NCBI GenBank assembly: GCA_014377485.1 | Contig: JACMPM010000124.1 | Location: 1-40,509 of the forward strand | DNA: 40,509 bases | Source: Bacteriovorax sp. | GTDB lineage: Bacteria > Bdellovibrionota > Bacteriovoracia > Bacteriovoracales > Bacteriovoracaceae | Direction: 5' to 3' | In this document: one piece after another, positions 18,809 to 27,352 of the stretch | How the letters are laid out: the number at the start of each line of letters is the position of its first letter | Numbering within the stretch: position 1 is the stretch's first letter | The notes under the pieces: generated by a model | Seen by the model: the letters and a program-made list of their open reading frames with translations, nothing else | What the model was told of the DNA's origin: nothing | The model's database searches: none | Position numbers and translations under genes: made by a program

Positions 18809-19387
18809 ATGCAAGATAGAAGTAATGTGCTCCATGATAGAAAGATCGCGATTCTTGCAACAGATGGTTTTGATGAATCACAACTTTTTTCTCCCAAAAA
18901 AGCCCTTGAAGATGCAGGTGCGGAGGTTGTTATTGTCTCTTTGAAAGAAGGCGAGATAAAAGCCTGGAAGGAAGATCATTGGGGAAGAAGTATTAATGTA
19001 GATATGACAGTGAACAATTCTACTTCAGAAGAATTCGATGCCCTGGTCATCCCGGGTGGGGTAATGAATCCAGATTCTCTGCTGCACGATAAAAAAGCTG
19101 TCGAATTTGTAAAAGATTTTCTCAATGAAGGAAAAACTATCGCTTCAATTTGTCACGGAACGAAAGTATTGATTGAATCAGGAATGGCAAAAGGACGGAT
19201 ACTCACGACCTGGCCATCTTTGAAAAAAGATTTAATTAGCTCAGGAGCTAAGTGGAAGGATGATGAAGTTGTCGTCCATAAAGGAATTATCTCCAGTCGC
19301 TGTCCTGATGATAACCCAATATTTAATAAAAAAATGATTGAAGGCTTTTCAATCAGCCCGCGAGGTCGTAAAACTCCGCTTCACTAA
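18809..19387 (+). CDS. DJ-1/PfpI-family type 1 glutamine amidotransferase-like protein
   Basis: A 192-residue cytosolic protein of the PfpI/YhbO class. It begins with the family strand KIAILATDGFDESQLFSP, has the GGVMNPDSL turn, and carries the nucleophile elbow ASICHGTKVLIESG with Cys near residue 115 followed by His. The acidic residue of FDESQ would activate the Cys. Members are stress proteins with reported protease, chaperone or glyoxalase-type activity; the true substrate is disputed. I choose the ATG at 18809 because GGAG at 18800-18803 stands 5 bases upstream; a GTG at 18803 overlaps that site. It is followed 28 bases later by the DUF1345 gene on the same strand, and both may be expressed together. 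Confidence 0.9.
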   Translation: MQDRSNVLHDRKIAILATDGFDESQLFSPKKALEDAGAEVVIVSLKEGEIKAWKEDHWGRSINVDMTVNNSTSEEFDALVIPGGVMNPDSLLHDKKAVEFVKDFLNEGKTIASICHGTKVLIESGMAKGRILTTWPSLKKDLISSGAKWKDDEVVVHKGIISSRCPDDNPIFNKKMIEGFSISPRGRKTPLH

Positions 19388-19414
19388 AAATTGATTCTAT
19401 GAAAAGATAGTCTG

Positions 19415-20107
19415 ATGAATACAATTACACAAACAGAAGGAATTTACCGTCACTATTTAGTACGATTGATTCGCAGTCGTCCTCATTTATTTATTTCGTT
19501 TTTTTTTGGTTTGGCAGTTGAACTGTTTTTACCTAACTGGATTGCCAAACAACCGACAACTCGCCATATCCTTGCCTTGAATTCAGGAGCTATTTTTTAT
19601 TTAATAATGGCGACTCAAATGATGTTTTTTTCTGATCATAAAAAGATGCTTCAGCGCTCAGAACTTCAAGATGAAGGACAAGTTGTAATTCTCTTTTTAG
19701 CGTTGGGAGCTGTGACAACTAGTCTCGTTGCGATAGTCGCAGAGCTTTCTGCCGCAAAAGAATTACATGGCTTTTTTAGATATGAGCATATCGCTCTAGC
19801 CGCCCTAACCATCCTTACTTCTTGGTGCTTTACTCATCTGATATTTGCTCTTCATTATGCCCATGATTATTATTTAAATTTATCACATCAGAGAGAGGGG
19901 GGACTTGAATTTCCTGGCAATAAACTTCCCGATTACGCTGATTTCTTATATTTCTCATGTGTCATAGGAACTTCTGGTCAAACAGCAGATGTTAGCTTCA
20001 GATCCCGAAAAATGCGTCGAGTTGGCGGTGTCCATTGTGTATTTTCGTTCTTCTTCAATACTACAATCTTGGCCTTAACAATAAATATAGCGTCTGGATT
20101 ATTTTAA
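19415..20107 (+). CDS. DUF1345-family inner membrane protein
   Basis: A 230-residue protein with about five membrane helices (about 25-42, 50-70, 90-112, 128-150, 205-228). The conserved segment DYADFLYFSCVIGTSGQTADV followed by RSRKMRR is the hallmark of DUF1345. HLIFALHYAHDYY in the fourth helix is also typical. No function is established for this family; the polar cluster around the conserved segment suggests a transport or sensing role, but that is guesswork. It probably follows the PfpI gene in one transcript. Its stop is only 1 base from the stop of the convergent tolC-like gene. Confidence 0.85.
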   Translation: MNTITQTEGIYRHYLVRLIRSRPHLFISFFFGLAVELFLPNWIAKQPTTRHILALNSGAIFYLIMATQMMFFSDHKKMLQRSELQDEGQVVILFLALGAVTTSLVAIVAELSAAKELHGFFRYEHIALAALTILTSWCFTHLIFALHYAHDYYLNLSHQREGGLEFPGNKLPDYADFLYFSCVIGTSGQTADVSFRSRKMRRVGGVHCVFSFFFNTTILALTINIASGLF

Positions 20108-20108
20108 A

Positions 20109-21458
20109 TTAGATTAAAAGCGGATCTACTTCTTGCCCGGTTGCCTCAGATAAGTGGGCCCAAGACATCTGGTATCGATAAAGAGATTCATAATAATCTT
20201 TGAACACAAGAGCGCGAGTCGTATACGCGTCGATTATGTCTTTAGCTGGAGTCAATCCAAGTGCAACAGAGGCTCCAATATTGGTAAGCCATTTTTTTGC
20301 AGACTTGTATGCCTTCTTTAAGGTTTCGGCCCGATCTTGAGCCTCTTGAACTTCCATATATGATTTATTCAACAGGACCTTAAGTCCTTCTTTGGCAAAA
20401 AGTTGTTTTGATTTTAATTCAGCAATTTCTAGAACCAATTTATCCTGTTTTGACTGCGCAACTCCGAAATCAATATCCCAAGTTAAACCAACTCCCGCTG
20501 CCAAACTACTATGGTTATAAGGATCATAAATAAAGGGATTGTTTTGAGCAGTTCGCTGATTAGTTTCTGCATAATCATATTTTACGAGAGCACCAAACAC
20601 TGGTCTGGTAGCTTTCTTTTCACTAATTAAAACGCTCGATTTAGCTTGAATGCCCATATCAACTTTCAATAAGTCAGGCGAAGATTGATTCATTAAATCC
20701 AGGTAATAGTTAATACTTTTAAGTTCTCGTTGGTCCATTTCAATCCATTGCCTTTCATTTTGAACAACAGTGGTTGAATCAAATTTTAATTCTTCACCCA
20801 AATAAAAGACTACCCCCATCTGGGCCAATCTAACGTTTTTTTCAATTTCTATTCTCTTTTCCTGAACTTGATATTTAAAAACTTCAAGTCTAAGGACATC
20901 TTCTCTTTTTACCTTTTTATCTTCTAGTGCTTTAATTGCTTCTTCTAAATCTTTTTGAGTTTCGCTCACAAAATCGAGTAGCGACAAAGCATATTGCCAG
21001 CCATAGTAAGCTTCTTTTAATTTAAAAATAACTTCATTTTGTTTTTTATTGAGATCTTGTATATTGAGTTCAGTGTTTAAATTTGCCGCTCGTTTTAAAT
21101 CCTCGCCTCTGCCCCAGACAAAAAGAGGAATTTTGGCTTCAATGCTTCCAACGTATTCTGCTCCCCAAGTATTTTGATCCTGGTAGGAAGCAAAATTACC
21201 TTTTTTGCCATTAATTGGTCCGCCACCTACCATCGTACTAATTTTAGGAAACAGCTCACCTTTAATCAATGTTAGATCAGTGGCGGCTATAGCAGATTTA
21301 TAGCTTTCAGTTTTAATTTCAAGATTATTTTTTAGGGCCAGCGCAATGGCTTCTTTAAGACTAACTGTGCGCGAATTAGCGGGAGTTTCTGTTTGAAAAG
21401 CTTTGGCTCCCGAACAAGAAAGCATTAAAAAAATTGTAATAATTGCAGTTAATCGCAT
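20109..21458 (-). CDS. TolC-family outer membrane channel protein
   Basis: A 449-residue exported protein with a signal peptide (about 1-20). The family start VSLKEAIALALKNNLEIKTESYK and the second repeat (QDKLVLEIAELKSKQLFAKEG, then a long helix to about 400) show the duplicated TolC plan of strands and coiled helices. The partner proteins would lie in the inner membrane and periplasm. Its ATG overlaps the mlaC-like stop by one base (TAATG), which points to translational coupling. With the divergent RND gene it could form an export path for lipids. No membrane fusion protein is seen nearby, which is unusual for a TolC-RND pair. Confidence 0.88.
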   Translation of the reverse strand: MRLTAIITIFLMLSCSGAKAFQTETPANSRTVSLKEAIALALKNNLEIKTESYKSAIAATDLTLIKGELFPKISTMVGGGPINGKKGNFASYQDQNTWGAEYVGSIEAKIPLFVWGRGEDLKRAANLNTELNIQDLNKKQNEVIFKLKEAYYGWQYALSLLDFVSETQKDLEEAIKALEDKKVKREDVLRLEVFKYQVQEKRIEIEKNVRLAQMGVVFYLGEELKFDSTTVVQNERQWIEMDQRELKSINYYLDLMNQSSPDLLKVDMGIQAKSSVLISEKKATRPVFGALVKYDYAETNQRTAQNNPFIYDPYNHSSLAAGVGLTWDIDFGVAQSKQDKLVLEIAELKSKQLFAKEGLKVLLNKSYMEVQEAQDRAETLKKAYKSAKKWLTNIGASVALGLTPAKDIIDAYTTRALVFKDYYESLYRYQMSWAHLSEATGQEVDPLLI

Positions 21459-22042
21459 TATGTTTTTTTATTAGCTTTTAGTTCATTTAATCTTTTATTC
21501 AAAAGATCTTTTAAACCATTCCATCCTTTCTCTTTTAAGGTTTTTTGAACTTTCTCATTTATTGTTTTTACCCATGATTCATCATCAATTGAAACATCCA
21601 CAACTTTCCAATCAGTTCCAATTTTTTTCAAAAGATAATCGACATCAGTTGACTCGCCTTTTTTATTAACACTCGAAAAAACCTTGGCATCGTCCGTATT
21701 TTGTTTTGTCTTTTTATAAGTGATCTTAACATTTTCTAAAAACTTAGGAGCAGAAGGATATACCGATCTTGTAATAATTTCTTTTATTGTCGATTCAAAC
21801 CATTTTAACTCGGCCGGCGAGCGTTTTGCGATTTCTTGCCCCAAGATCACTTTTGTCATTTCATTGAAGTCAACGTGCAATTCAACTTCTTCTTTAGATT
21901 TACTATTTAATAATAAATTTTCATGACCGACCTTTACAAAAATGTCTTTAATCAGATCTTCAGGAGTTATAGCTGCTTGAACAGCATTTATGATTAGTAA
22001 ACCAAGGAATAAGCTACAGAAAGTAAGCAGAATTTTCTTCAT
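21458..22042 (-). CDS. MlaC/HpnM-family periplasmic lipid-binding protein
   Basis: A 194-residue protein starting at the ATG at 22042, where AGAAGAGAT precedes and a clean signal peptide (MKKILLTFCSLFLGLLII ... VQA) begins. An in-frame upstream ATG at 22117 would bury the signal peptide. The mature part matches the Ttg2D/MlaC fold: VDFNEMTKVILG, an Arg-Ser-Pro-rich turn, and the late strand block VDYLLKKIGTDWKVVDVSIDDESWV. MlaC proteins carry phospholipids between the membranes; HpnM, of the same family, is encoded beside the RND protein HpnN in hopanoid clusters. Here it sits divergently beside an HpnN-like gene and is coupled to a TolC gene. No MlaD/E/F components are present in the window. 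Confidence 0.88.
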   Translation of the reverse strand: MKKILLTFCSLFLGLLIINAVQAAITPEDLIKDIFVKVGHENLLLNSKSKEEVELHVDFNEMTKVILGQEIAKRSPAELKWFESTIKEIITRSVYPSAPKFLENVKITYKKTKQNTDDAKVFSSVNKKGESTDVDYLLKKIGTDWKVVDVSIDDESWVKTINEKVQKTLKEKGWNGLKDLLNKRLNELKANKKT

Positions 22043-22152
22043 ATGTATCTCTTCTAATTGTGAATGTTTTAAGAGTTGAGATAATAATTTTTTTCTCATT
22101 ATGTCAATATTACTCATGTACAGATTCGATAAAAAATCTTATCTAGAGAATA

Positions 22153-24471
22153 ATGAAAAAACTATTGCAACTTAACCTACGATTCTATTGGATTGCACCA
22201 ATTTTCCTCATACTATTTGCCTGTTTTGGGGTCAAATATTCATCCAAACTTAAGATCAATTTGGATCTAGTTGGGCTACTTCCACAAAATAGTGAAAGTA
22301 TTCAAGAAATGAATCATGTGGTCTCAAAAGTCGGTGGAGGGGGCTATATCATAGTTCTGGTTGGGCCGATCACAAATCCCGAATCTAAACTAAATCTAAT
22401 TGACGAAAAAATTAAGAACATAAAAGATGTCAAATATACCTATTATGAGCGTGAAGAATTCATGCTTAAAGATAAAGCTCTTTACATCATGCCGAGGAAA
22501 GACTTTAAAAAACTAACTGAATATGCTCGAGTCATATTCTCAAAGAATGCTGTAGATACTACCGGTCTTGGACTTGTTGACGAATCAGATCGCGAAGAAC
22601 AATTAAAAGAAGCAAATAATTTTTTTAATAAGTTAAAAAAGAGAACCAGCTCGGACCGTTATTTTATATCTTCTGATAAAAAATACGTCATGCTCTTAGT
22701 AAGGCCAACTTTTGATTCAACCAACCTCGCTAGGTCAAAAGAATTAGCAGAAAATATTACGGCAGGAATTGAATCACTGTTTGAAAATAACCAACAGGCC
22801 ATATTCCCCTATAGTCTCTCTGGTCGCTATATTGAAAAAGCTCAAGAAGAAAAACAGTTTGAAAAAGATATTTCTAAAACAGGAATCATTAGCAATATTG
22901 CAATCACCGTTTTATTAGTTTGGGGTTTAGGAACATTTAGAGGAGCCTTTGCTACAGTTCTGGTCGTCGCCATCGCCATGTGCGTGACTAGCGGACTGGC
23001 TTTTTTCGCAATCGGGCAAATTAATATCCTGACTGGTTTCTTGCTCGCCATTCTCTCTGGCCTTGGCTCCAAGTTTGGAATCCATTTAATCAGGCGCTAT
23101 TATCAAGAAAGGCAAAAAGGCGCGGACAAAGAAACGGCTACAAGAAATACTTATTTTCACCTCAGTCGAAGAGCATTATTTTCTTCTGCACTAACCTCTT
23201 CATGCTCATTTTTTATTCTCGCTTACTCTAAATTCAGAGGATTCTCTGAGTTAGGCATCATCGCCGGTATGGGTATTATAGTCATCTATTTAGTATTCGT
23301 TTTAGCCTTTCCTATGATTGCTAAAATTTTGCCTGAAAGAAGTGCACTGAGCAGACGATCAAGATTTCCCCTTGGAAAATACCCGTTCAATTTGAAATGG
23401 ATAAAAATTCTTCCTCTTTTTATTCCGATCTTTATTTATGGTTTAGCTAGTGCTTATTTTGAATATGATTTTGATAAACTTCATAACTTCCCGCCGGAAC
23501 TTCAACGGACTAATGAATTAACTGACAAGATTTTTGGTCGGGCAATTTCGCCTTCAGCAATCCTGGCACGCGATAAAGAACAAGTTATAGCACTAACCGA
23601 TTGGCTCAGAAGCGACGATAACGCTCAAACCATTGATCAAGTGGTTTCGATGTATGACTTAGTACCACCTGATATGAAAAAACGCGCAGAGAGGCTTAAA
23701 ATGCTTCGCTCGTATGTTTATAAAGTAGATGCTGAAGAACTTGAGAAAAAATCCGGGATATCAAAAGAGAGCATTTATAAATGGATTAATGCTCCTATGT
23801 ATGACCGTTCAATTATCCCTCGGGCAATTAATGATAATTTTGGGAGCGACGGCAATATCATAATTGTTTTTCCAAAAGAAAAACAAAGTAATTATGAAAC
23901 GATCACTCGATATGCTCATACTTTAGCTGATGCTAAAAAAGAATTTCCTGGAATGGAAGTTGGTAGCGATACCTTAGTTTTTTCAGAAATTTTAACCCAT
24001 ATTATTGAAGACGGTAAACTGGTCCTGGTCTTTTTCTTGCTGGGGGCATTTTTTATTTTCTGGTTAGACTTCAAAAATATAAAAGACGCTTTATTGCTTG
24101 AAGCTCAATTAGTTTTTTGTGTTATTCTCTTAATAGCTTTTATGGGTATTGCTCATGTGCCATTTACGATTCTCAACGTCGCGATGATTCCTGAAGTTCT
24201 TGCCGCTGGGATAGACATGGGGGTTCATATAAGGCATCGGGAAAAAGAAGGTCATAGTTCATTAGCAAGTGCGAAATTAATTTCACATGCAGTCCAGCTT
24301 GGAGCCCTTACTTCTATCTTAGGATTTGGCTCTATGTTATTCACCAGTTCAAAAATGCTTCAAGGGATTGCCTGGATTTCTATTTTGGGCCAGGTTTCCT
24401 CATATTTTGTCTGTATGTTTGCTGTTCCATTAATCAAAGATTTTTTTAGCAAACACTATAAGGAAGTTTAA
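22153..24471 (+). CDS. RND-superfamily transporter, MMPL/HpnN type
   Basis: A 772-residue inner membrane protein with the RND duplication: helix 1 at about 12-30, a periplasmic loop, five helices at about 240-395, a second periplasmic loop, and helices at about 415-435 and 625-765. The first sterol-sensing-like repeat contains GLGSKFGIHLIRRYYQE and the second AAGIDMGVHIRHREKEG. The usual transmembrane-4 Asp is kept in the second repeat but appears as Lys in the first. The size and architecture fit hopanoid or lipid exporters (HpnN, MMPL) better than drug pumps of about 1000 aa. It is divergent from the mlaC-like gene with a shared 110-base control region. Substrate is inferred only. Confidence 0.88.
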   Translation: MKKLLQLNLRFYWIAPIFLILFACFGVKYSSKLKINLDLVGLLPQNSESIQEMNHVVSKVGGGGYIIVLVGPITNPESKLNLIDEKIKNIKDVKYTYYEREEFMLKDKALYIMPRKDFKKLTEYARVIFSKNAVDTTGLGLVDESDREEQLKEANNFFNKLKKRTSSDRYFISSDKKYVMLLVRPTFDSTNLARSKELAENITAGIESLFENNQQAIFPYSLSGRYIEKAQEEKQFEKDISKTGIISNIAITVLLVWGLGTFRGAFATVLVVAIAMCVTSGLAFFAIGQINILTGFLLAILSGLGSKFGIHLIRRYYQERQKGADKETATRNTYFHLSRRALFSSALTSSCSFFILAYSKFRGFSELGIIAGMGIIVIYLVFVLAFPMIAKILPERSALSRRSRFPLGKYPFNLKWIKILPLFIPIFIYGLASAYFEYDFDKLHNFPPELQRTNELTDKIFGRAISPSAILARDKEQVIALTDWLRSDDNAQTIDQVVSMYDLVPPDMKKRAERLKMLRSYVYKVDAEELEKKSGISKESIYKWINAPMYDRSIIPRAINDNFGSDGNIIIVFPKEKQSNYETITRYAHTLADAKKEFPGMEVGSDTLVFSEILTHIIEDGKLVLVFFLLGAFFIFWLDFKNIKDALLLEAQLVFCVILLIAFMGIAHVPFTILNVAMIPEVLAAGIDMGVHIRHREKEGHSSLASAKLISHAVQLGALTSILGFGSMLFTSSKMLQGIAWISILGQVSSYFVCMFAVPLIKDFFSKHYKEV

Positions 24472-24494
24472 TCCTTCAACTCCATAACTTTTGA

Positions 24495-24700
24495 TTACAA
24501 ATTGAGCTGGACGTAACTGACCAAAGTGGAGAATTAAAAGACTCATTGAAAAATACTAAGATTAATTTTTCAGCGAATACCAAAGTAAACTTAAAGATTT
24601 TGGGTTAATCTGGAATGCTACACTAGAAGCTGGCGGGTTACTTGTAGGTGATGAAGTGAATATCATGCTTGAAGTTCACCTCATCAAACAAACACTATAG
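24495..24700 (+). pseudogene. Remnant of a YceI-family gene (C-terminal part)
   Basis: Translation from 24495 gives a YceI-like segment (LQIELDVTDQ, KINFSANTKVNLK) that hits a stop, then a -1 frame change near 24600 restores DFGLIWNATLEAGGLLVGDE and ends at a TAG at 24698-24700. The last block is the signature closing strands of YceI (DFGLxWN...GGxLVGDEV). The first two-thirds of the gene and any signal peptide are missing. It fills most of the 317-base gap between the RND gene and the lipoprotein gene. Confidence 0.75.
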
Positions 24701-24788
24701 TAAAATCCTAATTATCTCATCAAATTAATATATTATTTTTTATTAAAGGTATTGATCCATCCTATTATGCAGGCAATAGGGGGGCATA

Positions 24789-25624
24789 TTGATAATTGAA
24801 ATTAATCATCAACCACAATTTAAATTGAATAAAAATAACTTTATTATTATTTCATTAATTCTTACTACTTCCATACTTTCTTCTTGTGTAAAACCTTATG
24901 GTCGGCATTCTTCAACTAGCAATCCCATAAGTATTAATATCGCAGGAGGTGCAAGCCTTATTCTTGATGCCAACACCCTGACTGGTACAACGTCTCCTGG
25001 TGGATCATGCAGCGTTTCTAGATGGAATGATTCTTCCGGCGCGGGTAATACCGGCACAATAAACTGTGCTACAGGGGGGGGATTTGCAGGCTCAGGAATT
25101 CCATCTGATCCATTTAGGATTGTATTTAATGGATTATCCACTTCTGTGACAACTTTTTTAAATGCTCAACCTAATACTATGGCAAGTTCGACATGGGTAG
25201 CATGGATTAAACCGGCATCTACCACTTTTCAAGAAATACTTTCAATCGATGGTCATACTGGTGCATTCAACCGAACAGTTATGATAGATAACGCTACTCA
25301 AGATTTTGGTGTTTTTAATCCGTTCAATTCTATTTTTACGACCAAACCGGTAGATCTGGGTGCTTGGCAATTTATTGCAGTTACTTTTGCACCCTCAGAT
25401 ATTGTTTTTACTAAAAATGGAATTTTGTGAATTTAGGAGTTCCTCCTAATTACACATCAACATTGCAACTATTTACAATAGGAAGATCAGCCGGAGGTTT
25501 TATTGATTTTTATAATGGCGCCATAGCATGGCTTGCCGTTTATCCACGAGCACTAACTACATCAGAAATAGATAATACCTGCCGGGCACTTTTATTTAGA
25601 TTTAATGGAGCAACTTGTAATTAG
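24789..25624 (+). pseudogene. Frameshifted LamG-like surface lipoprotein gene
   Basis: A TTG at 24789, 4 bases after an AGGGGGG ribosome binding tract, starts a 213-residue frame. It has a lipoprotein signal (lipobox LSSC, Cys33), then a concanavalin/LamG-like jelly roll: an early strand with SLILDAN, WVAWIKPAS near residue 140 and WQFIAVTFAP near 195. The frame stops at 25428-25430. The missing C-terminal strands (FIDFYNGAIAWLAVYPRALT, ending at 25624) continue at once in the -1 frame from a GTG at 25427. One lost base in the TTTT run at about 25422-25425 would explain the break. The upstream gene also has a G8 tract at 25074-25081. It may be a true pseudogene, a phase-variable gene in its off state, or a sequencing error. 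The full product would be about 278 residues. Confidence 0.75.
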
Positions 25625-25632
25625 GATCAAAT

Positions 25633-27333
25633 ATGAATGATTTTGTACAACCTATGCCAAGTTTAAAAAATCAATTCGATGACGATGAATTATTAAAATC
25701 ATTTTTAAAAATAAAAATACCAGAAGAATATCAAAAAGAAGTTTTCACAAACCTTTCAAACTTCGGTCAGAGAGTGGTTGGAGATATTTTGTTAATGTCC
25801 AAAGATGCTGAAGAAAATCCTCCATGTCTCGTCCAGTTTGATTGTTGGGGAGTAAGAAAGGATGAATTAAAAACTTCAAAAGGTTGGAAAGATTTAGATA
25901 AGGTGAGTGCAGAAGAAGAAATTGTTAGAATTGGCTATGATAAAAAATTTGCACATTATTCTCGAATGGTTCAATTCTCCAAGCTATATCTTTTCCATCC
26001 TTCAAGTGCTTTCTATTCTTGTCCGTTGGCAATGACTGATGGAGCAGCAAAATTAATTGAATTGTATGGTGACGAGCAGCTAAAATTAAAAGCATTTTTA
26101 CACCTAACTTCAAACGACCCTGAAACCTTTTGGACTTCTGGGCAATGGATGACTGAAAAATCTGGAGGATCAGATGTTTCTCGAACAGAAACCATTGCAA
26201 GAAAGATTAATGGAAAATGGAAATTATTTGGTATCAAGTGGTTCAGTTCTGCCACAACATCGCAAATGGCACTTGCCCTGGCCCGGATCGAAGATGAATC
26301 AGGACAAACAATTGCCGGCAGCAGAGGTCTTTCACTTTTTTACATTGAACTTAAAAAAGAAACTGGAGAATCCAATAATATTGAAATTATCAGGTTAAAA
26401 GAGAAGTTAGGAACCAAGGCACTTCCCACTGCAGAACTAAAATTAAACGGCACTGATGCCGAACTGATCGGGAGCATTGGTGATGGCGTAAGACTTATTT
26501 CTTCAATGTTTAATATCACTCGACTCTATAATGCCGTCACTGCGGTAGCTGCATTTCGGCGAATTCTTACTCTGGCAAAAGATTATTCTAGCAAAAGACT
26601 AGCCTTCAAAAAAATAATCAATCAACATCCACTTAATGTTTTAATTTTAGCCCAGGCACAAGTAGATTTTCATGCCTGTTTTCATTTAACATTTTTAATT
26701 TCCGAAATTATTGGCAATGATGAAGTGTTTACGACTGATAATTCTTTAAAATTAAACCATGAAGAAATAAGTAAAATTTTAAGATTACTTACTCCTATTG
26801 TGAAATTATATACTGCAAAGAAAGTAGTCACTTGGACTAGTGAACTTTTAGAAGTTTTCGCTGGAGTGGGATATGTTGAAGACAGTGGTATCGCCAGACT
26901 CTATAGAGACAATCAAGTTTTTTGCATTTGGGAAGGAACAACTAATATTTTGAGTCTGGATCTCCTAAGAGCATTAAAAAAAGATAATTCATTTTCAATT
27001 TTTAAAAAAATGGTTCACCAGAAGTTACAATTAATAACTTCAACTGAGTTAAAAGCAGAGGTTCAAAAAGTTTTCATGGCAACCGAAGAAGTTGAGCGAG
27101 TTTTGGAAATAAAAACAAAGAGAGACGAGTGTGAATTGGAAGGAATTGCCCGAGACTTGGCATTTTCTATCGGAAATATTGCAGCAGCAACTGGAATGCT
27201 GGAACATGCTGCACATGCTAATTCTCCAAAAAATGCTGAGAACATCGTTAAATTATTTTTAGAAAAAAATCTTAGTCAAATCGGAAAATTCGATCAGGCC
27301 AGGTTTGAAAAATTACAGGAAGTGATTTCATAA
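25633..27333 (+). CDS. Acyl-CoA dehydrogenase, AidB-like
   Basis: A 566-residue FAD enzyme of the acyl-CoA dehydrogenase superfamily. GQWMTEKSGGSDVSRTET (about residues 176-193) is the flavin-binding strand motif, followed by the KWFSSA strand. IARLYRDNQVFCIWEGTTNI (about 420-440) contains the region that normally carries or precedes the catalytic base and the flavin-binding loop. The WEGTTNILSLDLLRAL stretch and the C-terminal helical extension resemble AidB and related long ACADs more than short-chain beta-oxidation enzymes. AidB is tied to alkylation stress in E. coli; whether this one has that role or a lipid role is open. AGGA 8 bases upstream supports the start. Confidence 0.87.
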   Translation: MNDFVQPMPSLKNQFDDDELLKSFLKIKIPEEYQKEVFTNLSNFGQRVVGDILLMSKDAEENPPCLVQFDCWGVRKDELKTSKGWKDLDKVSAEEEIVRIGYDKKFAHYSRMVQFSKLYLFHPSSAFYSCPLAMTDGAAKLIELYGDEQLKLKAFLHLTSNDPETFWTSGQWMTEKSGGSDVSRTETIARKINGKWKLFGIKWFSSATTSQMALALARIEDESGQTIAGSRGLSLFYIELKKETGESNNIEIIRLKEKLGTKALPTAELKLNGTDAELIGSIGDGVRLISSMFNITRLYNAVTAVAAFRRILTLAKDYSSKRLAFKKIINQHPLNVLILAQAQVDFHACFHLTFLISEIIGNDEVFTTDNSLKLNHEEISKILRLLTPIVKLYTAKKVVTWTSELLEVFAGVGYVEDSGIARLYRDNQVFCIWEGTTNILSLDLLRALKKDNSFSIFKKMVHQKLQLITSTELKAEVQKVFMATEEVERVLEIKTKRDECELEGIARDLAFSIGNIAAATGMLEHAAHANSPKNAENIVKLFLEKNLSQIGKFDQARFEKLQEVIS

Positions 27334-27352
27334 TATGGTAGAATAGTTTACT

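Noticed and set aside
25074-25081. G8 tract as the cause of the lipoprotein frameshift
   Set aside because: The frame is the same before and after the tract; the break is about 345 bases later at a TTTT run.
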